Below are positions 1-8,673 of a DNA stretch of 64,000 nucleotides, piece after piece. Position 1 is the first letter of the stretch. Every line of letters starts with the position of its first letter. This stretch comes from Rhizobiaceae bacterium (GTDB taxonomy: Bacteria > Pseudomonadota > Alphaproteobacteria > Rhizobiales > Rhizobiaceae), in NCBI GenBank assembly GCA_019635795.1, contig JAHBYV010000010.1, forward strand, positions 1-64,000, written 5' to 3'. The notes under the pieces are model-generated. The model did not search any database, was not told the origin of the DNA, and saw nothing but the letters and a program-made list of their open reading frames with translations. The translations under genes were made by a program, and so were the position numbers.

Positions 1-461
1 ACAGCCAGAACCGTCTGTTCGTCAACAGGCTCACAGCTGAAGGTCTGGGATTGGCAGATGATGACTGGGTTTGGATTGAAAGCGTGAACGGTCGCGTCAA
101 AGGCCAGATTCGTCTCGTCGATGGCGTCAATCCGGACACCGTGTGGACATGGAATGCGATCGGAAAAAGACGCGGGGCGTGGGGTTTGAAGGATGGGGCA
201 TCAGAGTCGAATACCGGCTTTCTGCTAAACCATGCAATTGGCGATCAGCTGCCGATGCTTGCAGGTGAGAAGCGTTATTCCAATTCCGATCCGGTTACGG
301 GGCAGGCGGCCTGGTTCGATCTGCGGGTCAGGCTTGTAAAATGCGCCCCACAGGAATGTGGCTTCACCGAGCCCCAGTTTGAGCGTTTTCCGTTACCGCC
401 GCAAACTGATCCATCTCCGCAAAAGCTATCATTCGGCCGCGAATTTCGGAGCAAGCGATGA
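1..461 (+). CDS. Molybdopterin oxidoreductase, catalytic subunit (3' end only)
   Basis: Only the last ~153 codons are present; the gene enters from outside the window in the frame that begins at base 3. The residues resemble the C-terminal molybdopterin-dinucleotide-binding beta-barrel of DMSO-reductase-family enzymes: a stretch around DDDWVWIES, then GRVKGQIRLVDGVNPDTVW, the usual place where cofactor-binding loops and the product channel are closed. It overlaps the downstream Fe-S subunit gene by 4 bases (ATGA), so the two are translationally coupled. With the DmsC-like anchor that follows, the set has the composition of SoeABC (sulfite dehydrogenase) or a PsrABC/DmsABC-type enzyme. The substrate cannot be decided because the Mo-binding and substrate regions lie outside the window. 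Family assignment rests mainly on the neighbours. Confidence 0.75.
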   Translation, partial: SQNRLFVNRLTAEGLGLADDDWVWIESVNGRVKGQIRLVDGVNPDTVWTWNAIGKRRGAWGLKDGASESNTGFLLNHAIGDQLPMLAGEKRYSNSDPVTGQAAWFDLRVRLVKCAPQECGFTEPQFERFPLPPQTDPSPQKLSFGREFRSKR

Positions 462-1192
462 CCTGTATTCCGGCCCATACGGAAAAAAAGCTCGGTCTTG
501 TGATCGATCTCGACACATGTGTCGGATGCCAGGGCTGCGTCACGTCCTGCAAGGAGTGGAACACCGGCGGCAGCATGGCGCCGCTGACAGACCTTAACCC
601 CTATGACGGTGGGGTGGACGGCGTCTGGTTCAACCGTGTTCATACCTATGAGCAGACAACGGAAATGGGCGGAAGAACAGTTCACTTTCCTCGATCATGT
701 CTGCATTGCGAACAACCGGCTTGCGTTACAGTCTGCCCAACTGGCGCTTCTTATAAACGGACATCCGACGGCATTGTTCTTGTCGATGAAGACAAGTGCA
801 TTGGATGTAAATTATGCAGTTGGGCCTGCCCTTATGGGGCTAGAGAATTTGATGTTGATGTCGGCGTGATGAAGAAATGCACGCTTTGCGTTGACAGAAT
901 ATACAATGAGAATCTGGATCAGGAGGATCGCGTGCCAGCTTGCGTTGCAGCGTGTCCGACCGGAGCGCGTCATTTCGGCGATCTCGGTGATCCGACCTCA
1001 GCTGTCTCTCAACTGGTTGCCGAGCGGGAGGGCGTAGATCTGATGCCAGAGCTCGGTTATCGCCCAACCAACAAGTATCTGCCACCCCGGTCACGACATG
1101 GCCGTGCCGCAGCAACACCTGATCCGAAGCTGGACGCAATTAAAGCCGAAGGCGGCTTCCTGGGTTGGGTCGATAGAATGCTTTCCAGGTAG
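458..1192 (+). CDS. 4Fe-4S ferredoxin-type electron-transfer subunit (SoeB/DmsB-like)
   Basis: A 244-residue protein with four cysteine clusters typical of the DmsB/PsrB/NrfC family: CVGCQGCVTSC near residue 21, CLHCEQPACVTVCP near 81, CIGCKLCSWACP near 114, and a CTLCVDRI...CVAACP group near 140-165. These should bind four [4Fe-4S] clusters and pass electrons between the molybdenum subunit and the quinone-facing membrane anchor. The C-terminal tail (about 170-244) is less conserved and contains a Pro/Arg-rich linker. No signal peptide is seen, so export, if any, would depend on the catalytic partner; SoeABC complexes face the cytoplasm. The start overlaps the previous stop, and the anchor gene starts 4 bases after this one ends. 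Confidence 0.85.
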   Translation: MTCIPAHTEKKLGLVIDLDTCVGCQGCVTSCKEWNTGGSMAPLTDLNPYDGGVDGVWFNRVHTYEQTTEMGGRTVHFPRSCLHCEQPACVTVCPTGASYKRTSDGIVLVDEDKCIGCKLCSWACPYGAREFDVDVGVMKKCTLCVDRIYNENLDQEDRVPACVAACPTGARHFGDLGDPTSAVSQLVAEREGVDLMPELGYRPTNKYLPPRSRHGRAAATPDPKLDAIKAEGGFLGWVDRMLSR

Positions 1193-1196
1193 TCCT

Positions 1197-2132
1197 ATGC
1201 ATCCTGCTTTCTCGCTCGTCTTTTTTACTACCGCGACGGGGGCCGGCTACGGCCTGCTTGCTTTGGTTGGCATTTTCTCGGTGTTGGGCTTGGCCTCGCC
1301 GCTCACAGGTTTTTGCGTTGCCAGTCTTGGCCTCGCCTTTGCACTCATCATCAGCGGGCTGTTATCCTCGACGGGACATCTGGGACGGCCAGAGAGGGCC
1401 TGGCGGGCTTTCTCCCAGTGGCGAACATCATGGCTGTCGCGCGAAGGTCTCGCCTCTGTGATAACATTCATTCCTGCCGGGGCGTTTGCGATTGGCTGGA
1501 TCTATCTTGGACCCGGTAACATCTGGGTTTCGATTGCGGGTATACTCGCAGCCGTGAGCGCAATGATCACCGTATACACCACGGGTATGATTTACGCGTC
1601 CTTGAAGCCGATCGCCCAGTGGCATTCCCGCTTTACCGCCCCGGGCTACATCGCATTTTCGTTGATGACGGGGAGCGTCCTTCTCAACGCAATGCTGCAT
1701 GTCTTTGGTGCCGAATCGTTGCCGCCGACGATCGTCGCCCTGGCCACTACACTCTGGGGTTGGGCGTGGAAGTGGCGAACATGGTCACATAACGATACGC
1801 TTGGGTCAGCCATTTCTCTCAATTCAGCCACTGGGTTGAAAGAGGGAACCGTGCGGTCGATTGAGTGGCCGCATACCGAAGAAAATTATCTGCTGAAGGA
1901 AATGGGATTTCGGATTGCACGCAAACATCAGGCGCGTCTAAGGCTCATTACGCAACTTCTTGCGTTTCTGGTCCCTGTGTTACTCATTTGCGGGTCAGTC
2001 CTCTTGTGGCAGCCACTAGGAATTGTCTTTTCCATTCTGGCCGCACTTAGCCAGTTTTGCGGAATACTGGTCGAACGCTGGCTGTTTTTCGCTGAGGCAA
2101 AGCACAACGTTGCTGTCTACTATGGTAGGTGA
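1197..2132 (+). CDS. DmsC/SoeC-like membrane anchor subunit
   Basis: A 311-residue, very hydrophobic protein with about eight predicted membrane helices, belonging to the DMSO reductase anchor family (DmsC). It should bind quinone and tether the Fe-S and Mo subunits to the inner membrane. The start at 1197 (MHPAFSLVFF) is chosen because it lies just after the Fe-S gene and matches the short N-terminus of DmsC proteins; the frame stays open upstream to 1098, but that part overlaps the Fe-S gene and is not plausible. The conserved GHLGRPERAWRAF segment (about residues 56-68) is typical of SoeC/DmsC proteins. In alphaproteobacteria a Mo/Fe-S/DmsC trio is commonly sulfite dehydrogenase (SoeABC), but this is an inference. 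Confidence 0.8.
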   Translation: MHPAFSLVFFTTATGAGYGLLALVGIFSVLGLASPLTGFCVASLGLAFALIISGLLSSTGHLGRPERAWRAFSQWRTSWLSREGLASVITFIPAGAFAIGWIYLGPGNIWVSIAGILAAVSAMITVYTTGMIYASLKPIAQWHSRFTAPGYIAFSLMTGSVLLNAMLHVFGAESLPPTIVALATTLWGWAWKWRTWSHNDTLGSAISLNSATGLKEGTVRSIEWPHTEENYLLKEMGFRIARKHQARLRLITQLLAFLVPVLLICGSVLLWQPLGIVFSILAALSQFCGILVERWLFFAEAKHNVAVYYGR

Positions 2133-2215
2133 GAAAGGCTGGGGCGAATAACTGCCTGCATGGAACCTTGAACTTGCTTTCCCGTTGAGGTGCCGAATAT
2201 TTATGGAGGCACCGA

Positions 2216-2398
2216 ATGACTAATCGTGATCTTCCACGCAAGCAAAGTACAGCGACCGCAACGCCTCATCCTTCCACTGAAAAGGTTAGCGGCGCTGGAC
2301 CTGCGCTCGCAGAACATTCCAAAGACGCGAAAGCACCAAAGTCAGGGCGGTCAGAAGCCGCTTATGTCAAACCAAACCCCAAAACGGGTGACGAATAG
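2216..2398 (+). CDS. Small hypothetical protein, 60 aa
   Basis: A short, hydrophilic, probably disordered protein rich in Lys, Ser, Thr, Pro and Ala, with no cysteine and no membrane segment. Support for it being a gene is a good ribosome-binding site (GGAGG, 6 bases before the ATG) and its place between the oxidoreductase operon and the next small gene. It resembles the short 'hypothetical' Lys/Pro/Ser-rich proteins common in Hyphomicrobiales. An overlapping ORF in another frame (2226-2423) has no comparable ribosome-binding site. No function can be assigned. Confidence 0.45.
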   Translation: MTNRDLPRKQSTATATPHPSTEKVSGAGPALAEHSKDAKAPKSGRSEAAYVKPNPKTGDE

Positions 2399-2419
2399 AA
2401 AGATTCGGCTGGGGTCGTT

Positions 2420-2764
2420 ATGAACAAGCTCCTCTTTCAATCTGCGGATTTCCTTTCGCGTCCTCCCGGATTTTATTTCGTGCTTGTCCTCATGGTGATA
2501 TGCACAGCCTTGGTCCCGCTTGGATGGACGGATGTTGTGACCTATGCCTTATCCGTCGCGGCGATTGTCATTACCGGTGTTGTGCTTATTCAGGGCTATC
2601 GGGATACAGCGGCACTACATGCCAAGTTGGACGAACTGATCATTGCGTTGGAGCAAACCCGAAATGATGTGATCGGACTTGAACACAGGGATCCGAAGCA
2701 AATTAAAAAGGTCCTCGCTAGTTTGGAACATGAGGCTGGGTGTATCCAGCCGGGTAAGCGATAA
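2420..2764 (+). CDS. Low-affinity iron permease-like small membrane protein
   Basis: A 114-residue protein with two hydrophobic segments (about residues 18-38 and 41-60) followed by a charged helix with the pattern LHAKLDELI...RNDVIGLEH. This is the layout of the bacterial 'low affinity iron permease' family (Fe_permease, COG5478). In bacteria these are small inner-membrane proteins whose role in iron transport is assumed from distant yeast Fet4 similarity and is not well shown. The start follows the previous small gene by about 20 bases. It may form a small unit with that gene. Confidence 0.65.
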   Translation: MNKLLFQSADFLSRPPGFYFVLVLMVICTALVPLGWTDVVTYALSVAAIVITGVVLIQGYRDTAALHAKLDELIIALEQTRNDVIGLEHRDPKQIKKVLASLEHEAGCIQPGKR

Positions 2765-2851
2765 TCTTGATCGTTGCGGCACCGTCTCAGGGGTATTCCG
2801 ATCCCCGTCATTGCATAATCACGACGGTTTCAGCTTCAGCAATCGTGAAAA

Positions 2852-2882
2852 AATCAAATTTAAATTCGAAAAATTGTTGACG
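2852..2882 (+). promoter_or_regulatory. Probable TetR operator A and promoter of the thioesterase-tetR unit
   Basis: AATCAAATT followed two bases later by AATTCGAA matches the perfect palindrome found at 4377-4402 in 17 of the first 19 positions. It is followed at once by TTGACG (2877-2882), which can serve as a -35 box, so a bound repressor would block polymerase. It lies ~150 bases before the thioesterase gene that precedes tetR, which suggests autoregulation. The long distance to the gene leaves room for an untranslated leader. Confidence 0.6.
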
Positions 2883-3027
2883 TGGCAACCGCGCGCCACA
2901 TAGGACTACCACGTATTGCGCGTGTAGCACGATTGGAATTCATATAAGGGCGGATGCTGCAAAGAACAACTGAGGCAAAGCAGGTTCGGCAACTTGCCTT
3001 GCGGGCAATGGCCTTGCAGTTGGGGAA

Positions 3028-3555
3028 ATGGGACAGATGCTGACGATTGATCCACGTCTTCACCAATCACGGACTAAGGTTCGCCCCGAATGGATCGACC
3101 GCAATAATCATGTGAATGCAAGCTACTATCTTGCCATTGTCAAAGAGCCCGCTATCGAGTTGCATGAGCGTTGGGACTATGGACAGGATTTTGTGGACCG
3201 GACGGGTGAATCGAACTTCGTGATAAATGCTGAGGTTGTTTATCTTCGCGAAATGCTTCTCGGCGATGAAGTGACTGTCGTCTCGCGACTCGTTGATCTG
3301 GATGACAAGCGAATCCGTATCTTGTTCGAGATTGTAAATACGACCCGACGGTATCTCGCTGCTCTCGTGCAATATCATGTCATACACGTCAGGCTCGGGC
3401 CGCCGCCAAAAGCTGTTTCCATACCGCCGGATCTCAGGCAACGCCTGCAAACGCAACTGGACCTTAGCCGGTCGATACCCTTGCCAGTCGAAGTGAACAG
3501 GTTCAAAAGCTTTCAGCGCGCACAGGCCGTTCCGGAAAGTTCAATGGTAGGATAA
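3028..3555 (+). CDS. Hotdog-fold acyl-CoA thioesterase
   Basis: A 175-residue protein of the 4HBT/hotdog family, closest in style to the thioesterase domain attached to carnitine/betainyl-CoA pathway enzymes. The fold shows in WIDRNNHVNASYY (about residues 22-34), where the Asp/Asn-His pair of hotdog thioesterases sits, and in the following beta-strand pattern NAEVVYLREMLLGDEV. It probably hydrolyses a CoA thioester made by the downstream pathway, releasing free acid or rescuing CoA. Starts at 3028 or 3037 are both possible (two in-frame ATGs); the upstream ribosome-binding site is weak. It ends 5 bases before tetR, so the two are very likely one transcript. Confidence 0.75.
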   Translation: MGQMLTIDPRLHQSRTKVRPEWIDRNNHVNASYYLAIVKEPAIELHERWDYGQDFVDRTGESNFVINAEVVYLREMLLGDEVTVVSRLVDLDDKRIRILFEIVNTTRRYLAALVQYHVIHVRLGPPPKAVSIPPDLRQRLQTQLDLSRSIPLPVEVNRFKSFQRAQAVPESSMVG

Positions 3556-3560
3556 CGTTC

Positions 3561-4244
3561 ATGAACTCCGATGCTTTGCTCAAACGTCCGGCGTCCGCGT
3601 CCCCTGCGCAAAAGGTGCGTGTGCCTGGCAAGGGAGTGGATGCTTCCGGAAAAAAGCTGAAGAAGGCAGACATCACGCGTGTCCGCATACTTGACGCTGC
3701 CGCTCATGTGTTCCGACAAAAGGGCTACGCGCTAACCCGCATCAGCGATATTGCAAAGTTGGCCCGAACCCAGTCCAGCAGTATCTACTATCACTTCGAA
3801 TCGCGTGAGGCGATTGTCGAGGAAGTTCTCAGGATTGCAAATGGACGGACGCGGGAGCGGGTGATCAATGCCATTGGCGCGCTGCCACGCGATGCGAGCG
3901 TGCGCGACCGCATCGGTGCCGCAATCCACGGTCATCTCGAAATCGTCCTTGCTGGCGATCACTATATCGCCGCGCACATACGAATTTTCGATCAGCTTCC
4001 CGCCGACCTCCGCAAAAGATTTCTTCGGGTTCTTGATGAAAACGCGGAGCTATGGCGAACGTTGCTCAATGAGGCGCAAAGCGAAGGGATGATAAGGAGC
4101 GATCTCGACCTTTCCGTGATTCGCCAATTGTTGATCGGCATGATGAATTGGTCGGTCGAGTGGTATCGCGTCGGTCGCCTTTCTCCACCCCAGATTGCCG
4201 ACCAGATCGCGGTCCTGTTCTTCGATGGCGTGACAAAGCGCTAG
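3561..4244 (+). CDS. TetR/AcrR-family transcriptional repressor of the catabolic cluster
   Basis: A 227-residue regulator. A ~35-residue basic, Lys/Pro/Ala-rich N-terminal extension precedes the TetR DNA-binding domain (about residues 40-85), with the helix-turn-helix around TRISDIAKLARTQSSSIYYHF. The C-terminal ligand domain resembles KstR2-like, acyl-CoA-sensing members, which fits a cluster that makes CoA thioesters. A 26-base perfect palindrome and two near copies sit before the three transcription units of the cluster, and this is the only regulator encoded in it, so it is the natural binder. The inducer is most likely a CoA ester intermediate (inference from the family). ATG at 3561; GTTC-rich spacer without a strong Shine-Dalgarno, consistent with coupling to the upstream gene. 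Confidence 0.85.
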   Translation: MNSDALLKRPASASPAQKVRVPGKGVDASGKKLKKADITRVRILDAAAHVFRQKGYALTRISDIAKLARTQSSSIYYHFESREAIVEEVLRIANGRTRERVINAIGALPRDASVRDRIGAAIHGHLEIVLAGDHYIAAHIRIFDQLPADLRKRFLRVLDENAELWRTLLNEAQSEGMIRSDLDLSVIRQLLIGMMNWSVEWYRVGRLSPPQIADQIAVLFFDGVTKR

Positions 4245-4376
4245 CGCGAACGTTAATATGGTGCAGGGCGATCTGTATCCTGTAAGCGTCAAAAAAAATA
4301 AACAAAACAAATAGATAGCGTTGATCCGTATCGGCGTGCTCGTGCTCGCCTTGCGTCCATTCCTGCCCGTGAAAAA

Positions 4377-4406
4377 AATCAAATTCGAATTCGAATTTGA
4401 TTGACA
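4377..4406 (+). promoter_or_regulatory. Operator B: 26-bp perfect palindrome at the promoter of the import/activation unit
   Basis: The half-site AATCAAATTCGAA is followed directly by its exact reverse complement, giving a perfect palindrome with no spacer (4377-4402). The overlapping TTGACA at 4401-4406 is a consensus -35 box, so the operator covers the upstream edge of the promoter. No equally clear -10 is visible 17 bases on. It is ~115 bases before the first binding-protein gene. Confidence 0.75.
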
Positions 4407-4516
4407 GCCTGCAACCTGGTGTGGTGATCTTCCGCGCATCGCCGGAGGGAAACCGGAGATGATGAGAGGGTGCGCCCGAGTATTTCTCCGCACTCGTGAC
4501 CACAAGGGAGGAACCT

Positions 4517-5782
4517 ATGTCTTCGATTTCTCGTCGTTCATTCGTGAAGGCGGGGGCCGCCGCTGCCGCCGCAGGCTTGGCAAGCACCAGCTTCACAACC
4601 AGGGCATGGGCGCAGTCGAGCGCGCCGATTCGCATTGGTATTCTGCTGCCACTTTCAGGTGCGCAATCAACATATTCGGCTGATTGTCAGCTATCCGCGC
4701 AGATCGCGGTGGATCAGATCAATGCCGCGGGCGGCATCATGGGTAGAACGCTGGAGATTGTCTATAAGGACGACAAGGCGAACCCGAACGCTGCAATTGC
4801 GGCCGGAAAGGAACTGGTAGGAGAGGGGATCAACCTTCTCATCGGCGGTCTCAATACTCCCGGTGCTTTGTCGCTCGTTGGCATCATGCCGGAATCGAAA
4901 AGCACACTCATCACCATCGGCTCGGTGGCAGACTCACTCAACCATGAGTCCTTCAACCGCAACTTCTTCCGTATCACCGACAGCGCGTACAGCCGGGCAC
5001 AGGCGCAAGCTCGTCTTGTTGCTGAAAAGCATCCCGACATAACAAATTGGGGTGGCATTCTGCCTGATGTCGAGTTCGGGCACGCGCTGTGGCGCTCCTT
5101 CTCAGCCGGCCTGAAGAAATTCTATCCTGAGCTGGCCAAGACAGAAGCCCAGATCACCGACCCTGTCTTGTTCAAGTGGGGTGCGATCGACTTCAAGAAC
5201 CAGATTGCGAGCCTTGTCCGCCAGCCGGTTCAGGGGCTCTATCAGTCGCTCACCGGCGAAGACTTCCTGACGATGCTCAACCAGGCGCGTCCGTTTGGCC
5301 TTGCTGATAAGGTAAAGGTCTTCATGGATCTGAGCGGTGAGATCCTGTTCGCAAAGACTCTGAAGCAGAACCTGCCCAATAATTTCTGGTCGGGAAGCCA
5401 TTGGTATTACGAGTCATATCAGGACATTAAGGCAGGTCGCGACCTTTACACGGCCTATGTGGAACGCACCGGCGACAAGACGCCGACCGGCTACGTTGGC
5501 CCGGCGCATATGGCTATCAACGCATATGCCCATGCAATTCAGGCTGCCGGCAATACCGAAACGGATGCAGTCATCACTGCGCTTGAGAATATCAATTTCG
5601 AAAGCGCCAAGGGACCATTGTCCTTCCGCAAGGAAGACCATCAGGTTGTTGCTGACATCAACATCATCAGGCTTGCTCCAAAGGATGAAGAGCCGGGCTG
5701 GAAAGTTGAGGATCATGTGAAATTGCCGAATGCTGAGCTTCTTGGTGAAGCGACGCCCGGCAAGGCGATCGTCGTCGAATAA
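4517..5782 (+). CDS. Liv-type ABC transporter substrate-binding protein 1
   Basis: A 421-residue periplasmic binding protein (Peripla_BP_6 / LivJ-like). It begins with a twin-arginine-type signal (SRRSFVKAG, residues 4-12), a hydrophobic Ala-rich stretch and an AWAQ cleavage site near residue 32. The mature protein opens with IRIGILLPLSGAQSTY, the usual first strand. ATG at 4517 is preferred over an in-frame upstream GTG because it has GGGAGG 5 bases before it. It is the first gene of its unit, behind operator B. It is clearly paralogous to the binding protein at 7389. Alphaproteobacterial relatives often bind aromatic or alicyclic acids rather than amino acids, which fits the CoA-ligase nearby (inference). 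Confidence 0.88.
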   Translation: MSSISRRSFVKAGAAAAAAGLASTSFTTRAWAQSSAPIRIGILLPLSGAQSTYSADCQLSAQIAVDQINAAGGIMGRTLEIVYKDDKANPNAAIAAGKELVGEGINLLIGGLNTPGALSLVGIMPESKSTLITIGSVADSLNHESFNRNFFRITDSAYSRAQAQARLVAEKHPDITNWGGILPDVEFGHALWRSFSAGLKKFYPELAKTEAQITDPVLFKWGAIDFKNQIASLVRQPVQGLYQSLTGEDFLTMLNQARPFGLADKVKVFMDLSGEILFAKTLKQNLPNNFWSGSHWYYESYQDIKAGRDLYTAYVERTGDKTPTGYVGPAHMAINAYAHAIQAAGNTETDAVITALENINFESAKGPLSFRKEDHQVVADINIIRLAPKDEEPGWKVEDHVKLPNAELLGEATPGKAIVVE

Positions 5783-5811
5783 ATCTGAAACGCACGACGA
5801 CGGAGACCGAA

Positions 5812-6567
5812 ATGGCATTCACGGGACTTTCAGGCCGCGTCGCGGTGGTTTCCGGAGGTGCGGGTGCGATTGGTTCGGCAGTGGCGGAGCGTCTTTTGAA
5901 TGAAGGATGTTCCGTCGTTCTGGCCGACCGGGACGGCGATGCACTTGCGTCGGCGTCCAGTCAATTCGTAACTGAAAGGCTCGTGACCGTTCAGGCCGAT
6001 CTTGCGCAGGAAGCAGGCGCTCAATCAGCAATAGACAAGGCGGTCGAAGCGTTTGGCAGCCTCGATCTCCTTGCCAATGCAATTGGCATACTTGGCGCGT
6101 CGGGCCCGGTCGCAAATCTCAGCGTAGAGGATTTCGATCTGGTCTATCGCGTCAATGTGCGTGGCAGCTTCCTGATGTTGCGCGGTGCGCTACGACGCAT
6201 GATCGAACAGGGGCGCGGCGGTGCCATTGTCAACTTCGCAAGTGTTGCGGCGTTGAAAGCTCGCGCCGACCGTTCCCTGTATGGCGCTTCAAAGCGAGCG
6301 GTGGTTGCGCTGAGCAATTCGGCGGCATTGGAAAATTCACGCCACGGTATCCGCGTCAATGCGGTGGCTCCGGGCGTTATTGACAGCAAAATGACGGCCG
6401 ATCTGGCGGCAGGCGCCGGCACTGGCGCATGGGGCAGTGGCTTCCGAGCCATCGAACGAAACGGACAACCCGCCGAGGTCGCAGCGCTTGTATCATTCCT
6501 GCTCAGTGAAGACGCAAGCTACTGCACGGGTGGCGTTTACACCGTGGATGGAGGGATCATCACATGA
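5812..6567 (+). CDS. SDR-family oxidoreductase 1
   Basis: A 251-residue classical short-chain dehydrogenase. The NAD(P)-binding turn is SGGAGAIGS near residue 15, the structural NAxG motif appears as NAIG near 90, the catalytic Ser is in NFASVAAL near 143, and the active-site YGASK lies near 159-163. Asp after the second strand (LADRDGD) favours NAD. It probably oxidises a secondary alcohol, likely a 3-hydroxyacyl-CoA or ring hydroxyl intermediate. It is 29 bases after the binding protein, with a GGAGA ribosome-binding site, and overlaps the next SDR by 4 bases (ATGA). Confidence 0.85.
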   Translation: MAFTGLSGRVAVVSGGAGAIGSAVAERLLNEGCSVVLADRDGDALASASSQFVTERLVTVQADLAQEAGAQSAIDKAVEAFGSLDLLANAIGILGASGPVANLSVEDFDLVYRVNVRGSFLMLRGALRRMIEQGRGGAIVNFASVAALKARADRSLYGASKRAVVALSNSAALENSRHGIRVNAVAPGVIDSKMTADLAAGAGTGAWGSGFRAIERNGQPAEVAALVSFLLSEDASYCTGGVYTVDGGIIT

Positions 6568-7355
6568 GCGCTGAACAGGCCAAAGGTCCGGTTCCCGCCG
6601 CGATCACGACAGATTTTGCCGGCAAGCTTGCTGTGGTGACAGGGGCAGCGAACGGAATCGGCAGGGCTTGCGCTATCCATTTCGCCCGCAACGGTGCGGA
6701 CGTGGCAATCATTGATATTCAGGAAGAGGCGTTGCAAGGGACGGCGGAAGAAATACGCCGTCTGGGACGCGCTGCGCATCCCATGGTGGTTGACTGTTCC
6801 AGTCATGACGCGATCGTTGATGCGTTTGCTCGCATCGACAAGGATGTGGGGCAGGTTGAAATCCTGCTCAACAATGTCGGGCAAAGCGCACGCGAGCGTG
6901 CATCGGAATTCTGGTGCTCAGAGCCTGAGGTATGGCAATTCATCATCAACCTCAATCTGATGTCCATGATGAGTTGTTGCAGGCAGGTTGTGCCGGGAAT
7001 GCGCGAACGCGGACGCGGCAAGATCGTTTCGATTGCGTCTGAGGCGGCCTATATGGGTTCGCAGGGTGTTGCCGACTATGCCGCAGCCAAGGCTGGCGTG
7101 ATTGGCCTGACGCGCTCTCTGGCACGGGAACTCGCACCGTTTCATGTGAACGTAAACGCTGTCTGTCCAGGGCCTATCCGTACGGCTGCCGCTGACAAAC
7201 TCCCGATCTGGGAAACCTATCTTAAAGAAACGCCGATGGCCTTTGCGGGAGAGCCGCAAGATATCGCCAATGCCGTGATTTTTTTCGCCAGCGATCAAAG
7301 CCGGTATGTCACCGGCCAGTCGCTCATCGTCAATGGCGGGCGCTGGTGGAGCTGA
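6564..7355 (+). CDS. SDR-family oxidoreductase 2
   Basis: A 263-residue classical SDR. It shows TGAANGIGRA near residue 22, a NNVG version of the NNAG motif near 100, a Ser in SIASEAAYM near 156, and YAAAK near 172, so the catalytic set is complete. An Asp-containing second strand (IIDIQE) suggests NAD preference. The N-terminal ~15 residues before the first strand are an extension. It overlaps SDR 1 by 4 bases, and the two may act on successive or stereo-different intermediates. The true substrate is unknown. Confidence 0.85.
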   Translation: MSAEQAKGPVPAAITTDFAGKLAVVTGAANGIGRACAIHFARNGADVAIIDIQEEALQGTAEEIRRLGRAAHPMVVDCSSHDAIVDAFARIDKDVGQVEILLNNVGQSARERASEFWCSEPEVWQFIINLNLMSMMSCCRQVVPGMRERGRGKIVSIASEAAYMGSQGVADYAAAKAGVIGLTRSLARELAPFHVNVNAVCPGPIRTAAADKLPIWETYLKETPMAFAGEPQDIANAVIFFASDQSRYVTGQSLIVNGGRWWS

Positions 7356-7388
7356 CCTTTCAACCTTTCTGAGGAGGAGACGACTTTT

Positions 7389-8654
7389 ATGAAAGACATT
7401 TCACGGCGTAGTTTGCTGGCTGGCGTTTCAGTCGGCGCTGCACTGACGGGCATGGGACTGAAGCTTGGTCCTGCCTTCGCGCAGGAAGGTCCAATCAAGC
7501 TCGGTTTCCTCGGGCCGCTGTCAGGCGCGCAGGAAATCAATGGTGCGCCCGCGCTCATGGGTGCGAAGATTGCTGCCGCCCAGATCAACGCGGCTGGCGG
7601 CATAAATGGCCGCATGATCGAGATCGTTGCGCGCGACGACAAGGCCACCGGTCAGGAAGCAGTCGCTCAGGCACAAGCCCTGTTCGGCGAAGGTGTGCGG
7701 CTTATCCTGGGTTCGATTCAAACCGCAGTGGTGTTGGCGCTTGCCCCGTTGCTGGAACAGAACAATGCTGTTCTGATTTCCTGTGCTGCCGTTGCTGACA
7801 GCCTGACGCACGAAGAATTCGTGCCGAATTATTTCCGCATCAGCGACAATTCCTACATGCGTTATCGTGGGTTGGCCAAGGTGATGGCGGAGAAATATCC
7901 CGACATTACCACATGGACAGGCATCTTCCCCGATGCGGCCTATGGGCACCAGTCATGGGACGGTTTTACGGATGGTCTGAAGGAGTTCTATCCGTCGATC
8001 GCGAAGAAGGATGTCCAGATATCCGATCCGGTTCTGACGAAATTTGGCGCGACCGATTTCAAGTCACAGCTCAACTCGCTCGTTCGTTCGCCCGCAACCG
8101 GGCTCTTCAACAACACCAACGGCTCGGACGCGGTGACGCTTCTGGCTCAGGGTGCCAATCTCGGCTTGACCCGAAAGTTCCAGGCCATTGCCGACGGCGC
8201 GAACGAGTTCAACGTGCCAAAGGCGCTTGGAGCGCGAATGGTGCCCAACTTCTGGACGGCGATACATTGGTATTTCGGCGGCTATCAGGATAATCCGCAT
8301 GGCAAGGCGCTCTACGAGGAATACGTCAAGCAGACCGGCGACAAATTCCCTCCCGGCTATCTGGAGCAAGGTCACGCGGCCGTTCTGGCTTATGCCAATG
8401 CCATTCGCGCAGCAGGCGACACGCAAAGCGCGGCAGTAATCAAAGCGCTCGAAGGCATGGAATTCGATACTGCCAAGGGCAAGCGCATCTTCCGCAAGGA
8501 AGATCATCAGGCCATACTCGACCTCAACTACATCACATTCGCGACCGGAGAAGGCGATGCCGGCTGGAGTGTATCGGACTTTGTCCGCACGCCAGGAACG
8601 GAACTTATCGAACCACCTGCGCCGGGCGTGCCTGTGGAGTTCAAGTTCAAGTAG
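7389..8654 (+). CDS. Liv-type ABC transporter substrate-binding protein 2
   Basis: A 421-residue binding protein of the same family and length as the one at 4517, sharing many blocks (IxLGxxGPLSGAQ, NAAGGINGR, VADSLTHEEF, RKEDHQ near the end). The N-terminus is a twin-arginine-type signal, SRRSLLAGV, with AFAQ as likely cleavage site near residue 31. The start has GAGGAG upstream. Only one set of Liv permeases and ATPases follows, so both binding proteins probably feed the same transporter and differ in ligand (inference). It lies between the SDR pair and the CoA ligase in the same unit. Confidence 0.88.
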   Translation: MKDISRRSLLAGVSVGAALTGMGLKLGPAFAQEGPIKLGFLGPLSGAQEINGAPALMGAKIAAAQINAAGGINGRMIEIVARDDKATGQEAVAQAQALFGEGVRLILGSIQTAVVLALAPLLEQNNAVLISCAAVADSLTHEEFVPNYFRISDNSYMRYRGLAKVMAEKYPDITTWTGIFPDAAYGHQSWDGFTDGLKEFYPSIAKKDVQISDPVLTKFGATDFKSQLNSLVRSPATGLFNNTNGSDAVTLLAQGANLGLTRKFQAIADGANEFNVPKALGARMVPNFWTAIHWYFGGYQDNPHGKALYEEYVKQTGDKFPPGYLEQGHAAVLAYANAIRAAGDTQSAAVIKALEGMEFDTAKGKRIFRKEDHQAILDLNYITFATGEGDAGWSVSDFVRTPGTELIEPPAPGVPVEFKFK

Positions 8655-8673
8655 GCGCTACCGGAGAATGACG

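Noticed and set aside
2226-2423. 65-codon ORF overlapping the 60-aa gene at 2216
   Set aside because: It lacks a ribosome-binding site, while the frame at 2216 has GGAGG at ideal distance.
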